The notes under the pieces are model-generated. The model saw nothing but the letters and a program-made list of their open reading frames with translations, made no database searches and was not told where the DNA came from. Both the position numbers and the translations under genes were made by a program. Shown one piece after another: positions 58,427 through 64,000 of a stretch of DNA of 64,000 nucleotides. The stretch lies in assembly GCA_947179485.1 (NCBI GenBank), contig OX359248.1, positions 4,357,501-4,421,500 on the forward strand, given 5' to 3'. The stretch is from Allacma fusca (taxonomy: Eukaryota; Arthropoda; Collembola; Symphypleona; Sminthuridae). How positions within the stretch are numbered: position 1 is the stretch's first letter; each line of letters starts with the position of its first letter.

Positions 58427-60958
58427 ACGTAATTATATACATAGGTTGATCATTAACAGCATGCAGTATTTACTTGTTAATAAAAACAATAAACATTTGA
58501 TGCTTACATAGTATAGTGAATCATGATTAAGAAAACAGCATGCCATTAAAATATGGTCACTAGCAACAGAAATAAATTAATAATATTTTTAAGAAATTGT
58601 CCCATGTTTTTCTACAATTTATTATTAAATTCTAATTGAACAAGTAAGCAACTTGCATGCATGCTTTTTAATTGCAAATTGCAAGGCCCAATATGGACAA
58701 TGATAAAAATTCATGGTCACTGGTAACATCGCAAAACTTACGGAGCACAAATGTACATAGTACAGTATGTTACATCTAGTAAAAATGTGATCGCATTGAT
58801 CATTCCAGTTTTTCCCTTTTGGCTCCCCTCACGCTTGTCCTGCTTGACCATCTTTTATATCTACAGATATAGAATCTGCTCAGCATTACGTCTCTCTCAA
58901 TGCACGTCCTGAGAATAAAAAAGTTCTTAGTACTCAAATATGTACATTCTAAGGAAAAACAGATGTAGAAGATGTTTCCATTTATAATAGAAATAGGGCC
59001 AGATGAAATTAAATTAAATCTTCCCAGTCACTTTTCCCCCTTGTGCTCACTACCATAAAATCAGCCCTTTAACTTGGAAGTACAGATTTATAAACACTAG
59101 AATTAGAACTGATAGTACATACAAGTGTAATGATGATTCCTGCATTACTACTTCATACATACACGAGCTCCATATACGGATTGTAGTGTAATGATCGAGA
59201 CTAAATATAATACCAGTTTTAAAACAATCCCTCCTGGATATGAAGAAATCTGTCTGACGACAAATAAGTAGTAGCAGTAGCAGTGCAAAATGAAAGAGCA
59301 CACAAAATATGATTAACATATTACATAAAAATCTCTCTATATAAAAACTACATCCATATTTTATGTTTCTCATCTCAAGATCCACATTGAAAAAATTAAT
59401 CTGGGCTCCACAATGGAATATACACGCCTTACAGATTTGTTCCCATAGTTTGAGTTCAGCCATAGCCTCGTTAGGCTATAGAACCCCTTAAAAACCTCCA
59501 GGGTTTACTACGAACATGCCAAATCCAAAGACCATACAGTTAATAAAATGCAACTTGAAAAAGTGTAAGGTCATCTCCACATCAGTACCTCCGTAATGTC
59601 AAGTTATAAAAATACCATTAAAATTCTTCCACATTTGCATACACACGTGAAATATCTGTAATACATGTGCATGCTTAACAATCCAGTAAATACACATTGT
59701 TGGAAGTCGCAAATATACTTACCTTGAAGGAAATTGTTTTTATTACCAGCTCTGCTTCTATAACTTATACACTCTCCTGTATAATATGCATTATAGTGTG
59801 GTACTTTTTTTCCCCCAAACTATTTGCGCTGCATTTGTACGATATTCCTCTCTCCCAATAAGAGATTCCATTTAATAGCATTACATTGCTCCATGAAAAA
59901 AAAATATTTTGAGCACATTCCCTTTTATAATTCCCAACGATGACATTACTTTTTCGTCCCCTTTAACGACATGTGAGAATAAGTAATGTTTTTATTCTAC
60001 GCCTCAAATGTTTATCCCTTGAGAAGTGCTCTCACTGTTAGAGTGCACACGCTCTCCGTCTATCCTCGCAATTAGTACTTTGAGTACTTGACCATAATGC
60101 ATTTACTGATATGAATTCCGTGCAGTAAAAAAAAAGAGAAATTAATGTTATCTGTTGACATAAATATTCTTATTTTAGCATGCACTACTTCTAATAAGTA
60201 AGGATAATACACTCTGTCTAGTCTGTCTGTAGTCTTTAGGCTTTAATTTAAAGAAGCATAGCAAGTTGCAATATTAACTATTGCAAGCCTCGCAAGCCGT
60301 GCAAAAAGCTGGAAGTTTCAATGATTTAAAAAGCTTGTGTGTGTGATGTGTGATGTGATGAAGGCAGCATGAAGGAACAAAATGTATTATCTCGAACCTA
60401 AATGTAGATACGTTACTAGTATGTATGAAGGACTCAAGGCATATACACACATAAGTAATCCTGTATCCGCCCTTGTATTGGGCGCACCTTTCCGAAACTT
60501 TTTTACTATCAAGACGTATGTACGTTACGTGCATTGGGATTGGAGTGAGCACTGCATATAGTTACTGTTGCATATGTTCCTCATTGCTACAAATAATATC
60601 CAGAGAGCTCCTGATTCCAGTCAGAGGAATCCAGATCCCGAAGAGTGTCCAATACTGATTTATTTACACACTTGTTTCTAGTTTCAAATTATGTATCCAA
60701 CTGTTAAAAAATATAATATTCCGGATTATTTGAACAGTAAATGTTATTATCCGAATGTGGGGTTTGGCAAGGGACACAATCATTCCAAATTGAGATTCGA
60801 TTGTAGGAATTAAGTAAGTATTTTTATTATTAGAATTTTTCAATAATAGCTCAGCAACTCAGATTAGAATCCGGGCGTTGAGGGATTAAGGACATCTCTC
60901 CCGTATTTTGAAATATATTTTAATCCGTCAGCCGATCAAATTCCATTTAACCTTCAGT
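58427..60958. other. intergenic DNA
   Basis: No exon recognised. A 137-codon minus-strand frame at 59,463-59,050 is hydrophobic and shows no family pattern. The promoter of the myotubularin-like gene should lie near the right end. Confidence 0.5.
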
Positions 60959-62951
60959 ATGATTAAAATGGGATCTTTCCGGAGCTACGTGGGTTTGGAC
61001 GAGTATGAGATGAAAGTAAGTTGGATCTTCAAAAGTATTGTAAATATTGACTATATTGATAGATTATTTTTTGTATTAATTTATAGATTCCGGATTGCAA
61101 GTGTTTTGGGAGTCATTTAATTCTTGGCTTTAGGATTTGATTGACTGTGTTTGTTTAGAGTTGACAAAGTGGATTGGGTTGGGAGGATTGAGATAGGATG
61201 GGAAATTAATTATGTATTATTCCCCGGATACAAGTAGGAACGTGTGAGATGATGACCTGGATTTTATTGTGACCTTAGATTTATATATTTTTATTTATTT
61301 AACTTATAATACGTAGTGTAGGTGGAAGTTATGTGTAGTATTTGAGATTGTTGCTGAGTAGTGGCACAGTTATGGCAGTGTCAAGTGTGGATTGTAGAGT
61401 TTAACCTGTGACTATTATTTTGATTTAGAAGAATTGAGTGTTGAGTTAGGGTGGTAATTCCTGAGAACACTTTCATCTTCTTCACACTTTTTGTTTCAAA
61501 GTGTATGTTCGATGTTTATCGTGCCCTAGTTAAGTATTCTTGTTTGTAATTAATAACACCATTGATCGTTTTTATTTGAAGGTTTACATTTCTGATTTGT
61601 TACATCAGCGTAGGTTTTTTATGAAGTTAAATTGTAAATGTGTTTATTGTACTTGGCTTATGGGGAAGAGCTACCGTGACTGAGAGAGTCTTCTGTCTCA
61701 TTTTGAGCAATTAAATACAAGAGTATTGTTCTGAAACAGATATTAACTGTTCTGATTATGTCTGCAGAGTCACAATGAGCCATTGTTGTAGCTATTCTCA
61801 TTTTGCTCTGATTCCTCGGGACACTTCTCACATTAGTGATCTCATATATGATTACTGGCTTGATAACTGTACGATTGCTTGAAAGTGGGTGGTAAACAAG
61901 TAACTATAGTCATTATTGAATGTCGGAATGTGTGAGTCTGTTCACTTGAGTCTACTTAATCGATTCAAACAGTAATTAGTTGTTAAATAGGATTGTCTAT
62001 AGACTGTTAATTTATAGTTTCTTTTTAGAAAACTATTGCTTCGACATTAGGGATTGAGTGTTGAAGTTTGGAGGTTAACACAATTCGATTATTGGATTTA
62101 AAAAAAATCCTGCAAATTCAGGTTGTAAGAGCAGTCACATTAAGAGATAGCAGCGACCTTCCGCTGTTTAACAATGAATGGCAAACAAAAAAATGGCACA
62201 GAACCCTCCACGAAAGTAAAAGTTTAGTTGAATTAACTGTTGTGCTGTTTATATGGATAAAAAGTTAATTATTAGTATTAATTGTTATTTTTTGGTTGTT
62301 CATTTCATTGTCATGTTACTGTTCTCAGATACCACGTCCAGTTGGAGAAGCATTTCTGCAGCCGACTTTTCTCGGGGGAGAGCTAGTAATTGCTGAAGCC
62401 CATAATGTGTTAAAGTTTACATCGTTATCGAAGAAGAATGGAGTTTCCGGTTCGTTGTATGTGACAAATGCAAGATTAGTTTTTGTCTCCTCGGATCACG
62501 TGGGTCAGGAGGTTTCGGTGCCTTTATTGTCAATCCACACCCTTTGGCATTATGAAGATGAAAAACGAAAAGTGAAACACAAAATCAAGTTGATCCCCAG
62601 CGGTTCCCAGACTTCAGTTTTGTTCTCTTCTGGGTCAACAAGAATTTATGAGATTTTTGTTGTATGTTCTAACTTCAGGACTTTGAATGTATCTTTCAAA
62701 TTCTCACCCATCGATCACGGGAAGAAAATCTGCAATGCAATCTTGCATCATGCCATCCCTGACCCTTTGGAACGATTATTTTACTTTGATTTCTGTAAGG
62801 TTACTGAAGCTGACTATGAAGGTGGCTACAATCGATACTCTTGTGTGCCTTATTTTGACGTCGCCTTAGATTGGCATAAAGAATTAAAGTTTACTAGGGC
62901 GCCTGCTTATCGTGTGTCGGACGTCAACGAGGCGTTTACTATGTGCGAAAC
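60959..62951 (+). CDS. myotubularin-related protein of the MTMR10/12 type, 5' part
   Basis: Exon 1 runs from the ATG at 60959 (or 60968, MGSFRSYVGLDEYEMK) to 61015, and exon 2 is 62329-62951, joined in phase 0. Exon 2 ends in phase 2 at a clear donor, so the gene continues. The FRSY start, then LGGELVIAEAHNVLKF, a PH-GRAM-like domain (GSLYVTNARLVFVSS; ICNAILHHAIPDPLERLFYF) and DWHKELKFTRAPAYRVSDVN match the N-terminal half of MTMR10/MTMR12. These are catalytically dead phosphoinositide phosphatases that partner active myotubularins. No later exon was found before the PKA gene, so the phosphatase-like domain must lie beyond the window or be missing. The first intron is 1.3 kb, long for this region. 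Confidence 0.75.
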
Positions 62952-63118
62952 GTAAGTCGAATTCAGTTGCTTTCAATATTTTATCTATTTTAAAAATATA
63001 CCCTATTTCCAAACAATTTATCCAAGTTTATAAGCTGTTTATTGTTCTCTTAGTACTTTATTCTAACAGTAATAATTATTGTGGTCTTGAGTTAGTACTT
63101 AAAACAGCATTCTTGCAT

Positions 63119-64000
63119 TTAAAAATCAACAAATTCCTTTGCTGCTTTATCAGTGGAAGCAACTTTAATTGGTTCTTCATCGAAGTCATCAAAATTAGAG
63201 GTGTCCCCTGGACTCTTTACTTTGGGGGCGTAAGGGACTTTCACGGTTCGGCTATAAATACCCAACCAGTCGCTAGTTTGGAACCACTTGTGATTCTTTA
63301 TGTCGTGTACTCCATTCTTGAGATTCCCATACCTCTTGGTGACATCCGTCTGGAGTATATTCTTTATGAGATCTTTTAAGGCTTCTGAGAAGTGATCGGG
63401 AAATCTAACTTTACCAGACACAATTTTTTCGTAGATTTGAATAGGTTGATCGGCAAAAAATGGTGGGTAGCCTGCTGACATTTCAAAAATTAGTACTCCT
63501 AAAGACCACCAATCCACAGACTTGTTGTATCCTTTTGATAGAATAATTTCTGGGGCCAAATACTCGGGTGTACCACATAGTGTCCACGTGCGACCTTTAA
63601 TACGCTTTGCGAATCCAAAGTCTGTTATCTTTATATAGCCTTCACTGTCTATAAGTATGTTTTCGGGCTTCAAGTCTCGGTAAACTACGTCCATAAAGTG
63701 CATGTACTCGAAAGTCATGCAAACTTGAGCAGCGTAAAAACGTGCATGTTCTTCACTAAAGCGGCCCATCTTACGTAAATGACTGAACATTTCCCCACCG
63801 TTAACGAATTCCAAAACCATGTACAAGTTCGAATTGTCTTTGAAATTAAACTTGAGATTTACGACAAATGGGAAGGACATTGACGAGCAAACCCTTTTTT
63901 CATTTATAGTGTGATCAACCTGCTTTTGTTTAATTACTTTTAATTTATCTAAAATTTTCATTGCGAAGTATTCTTTCGTTGTCTTATGTTGCATTAGCAG
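63119..64000 (-). CDS. cAMP-dependent protein kinase catalytic subunit, intronless, 5' end outside the window
   Basis: The frame runs uninterrupted from the window edge to the stop at 63119, about 293 codons. Present are the ATP lysine in YFAMKILDK, the catalytic loop [28 protein letters not shown] with the activation-loop Thr, and [20 protein letters not shown]. The C-tail has [11 protein letters not shown] and ends KEFVDF, the hydrophobic motif. The glycine loop lies beyond the edge. The usual C-tail phosphorylated Ser (RVS) is replaced: the tail reads KVAS. Lack of introns fits either a retrocopy or the intronless PKA genes known in flies. It lies antisense and possibly inside a later intron of the myotubularin-like gene. 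The kinase is released from regulatory subunits by cAMP. Confidence 0.9.
   Translation of the reverse strand: MLMQHKTTKEYFAMKILDKLKVIKQKQVDHTINEKRVCSSMSFPFVVNLKFNFKDNSNLYMVLEFVNGGEMFSHLRKMGRFSEEHARFYAAQVCMTFEYMHFMDVVYRDLKPENILIDSEGYIKITDFGFAKRIKGRTWTLCGTPEYLAPEIILSKGYNKSVDWWSLGVLIFEMSAGYPPFFADQPIQIYEKIVSGKVRFPDHFSEALKDLIKNILQTDVTKRYGNLKNGVHDIKNHKWFQTSDWLGIYSRTVKVPYAPKVKSPGDTSNFDDFDEEPIKVASTDKAAKEFVDF

Noticed and set aside
59050-59463. 137-codon hydrophobic minus-strand frame
   Set aside because: Considered as a membrane protein, but there is no family pattern, splice support or plausible promoter; probably chance in AT-rich DNA.

Overview
The window comes from an AT-rich animal nuclear genome. 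Host genes are split by short GT-AG introns, lie close together on both strands, and match metazoan families (DET1, USE1, LYRM1, cytosolic AsnRS, PIGO, a myotubularin-like protein, PKA catalytic subunit). A secreted serine-protease homologue and an LDL-receptor class A module suggest an arthropod or a close protostome relative, but the sequence alone does not fix the species.

Layout. 1-10.7 kb is gene-poor and holds one small two-exon minus-strand gene with PP1-docking and PKA-anchoring motifs. 10,703-28,134 is a complete-looking Polinton/Maverick with identical 77-bp terminal inverted repeats and a perfect 6-bp target duplication (TACGAC). It carries capsid-type proteins, an adenain-like protease, an integrase, a packaging ATPase, a protein-primed DNA polymerase and several accessory proteins. 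29.9-33.0 kb is a secreted serine-protease homologue that has lost all three catalytic residues, followed by an orphan LDLa exon. 34.3-37.0 kb is DET1 on the minus strand. 39.0-41.2 kb is USE1 (+) tail-to-tail with LYRM1 (-). 42.2-43.1 kb is an intact-looking small gene derived from the N-terminal domain of AsnRS, tail-to-tail with the full AsnRS gene at 43.8-46.9 kb. 49.5-53.6 kb is PIGO (+), tail-to-tail with a secreted Ala/Pro/Lys-rich protein at 54.5-55.7 kb. 57,250-58,418 is a non-autonomous hAT-like element with an 8-bp target duplication. 61.0-63.0 kb holds the first exons of an MTMR10/12-like gene, and the window ends in an intronless PKA catalytic subunit gene on the other strand.

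How it fits together. The host genes are mostly unrelated housekeeping loci: ubiquitin ligase adaptor, ER SNARE, mitochondrial LYR protein, tRNA charging, GPI-anchor synthesis. The two strongest novelties are the AsnRS-derived gene, whose intron phases match its parent, and the Polinton accessory block at 19.4-21.1 kb. That block encodes a protein with a CtBP-type motif like that of adenovirus E1A and a small protein that appears to be spliced across an unusually GC-rich intron. Exon models were built by hand from splice borders and reading phase. Family names rest on recognised motifs, not on a search.
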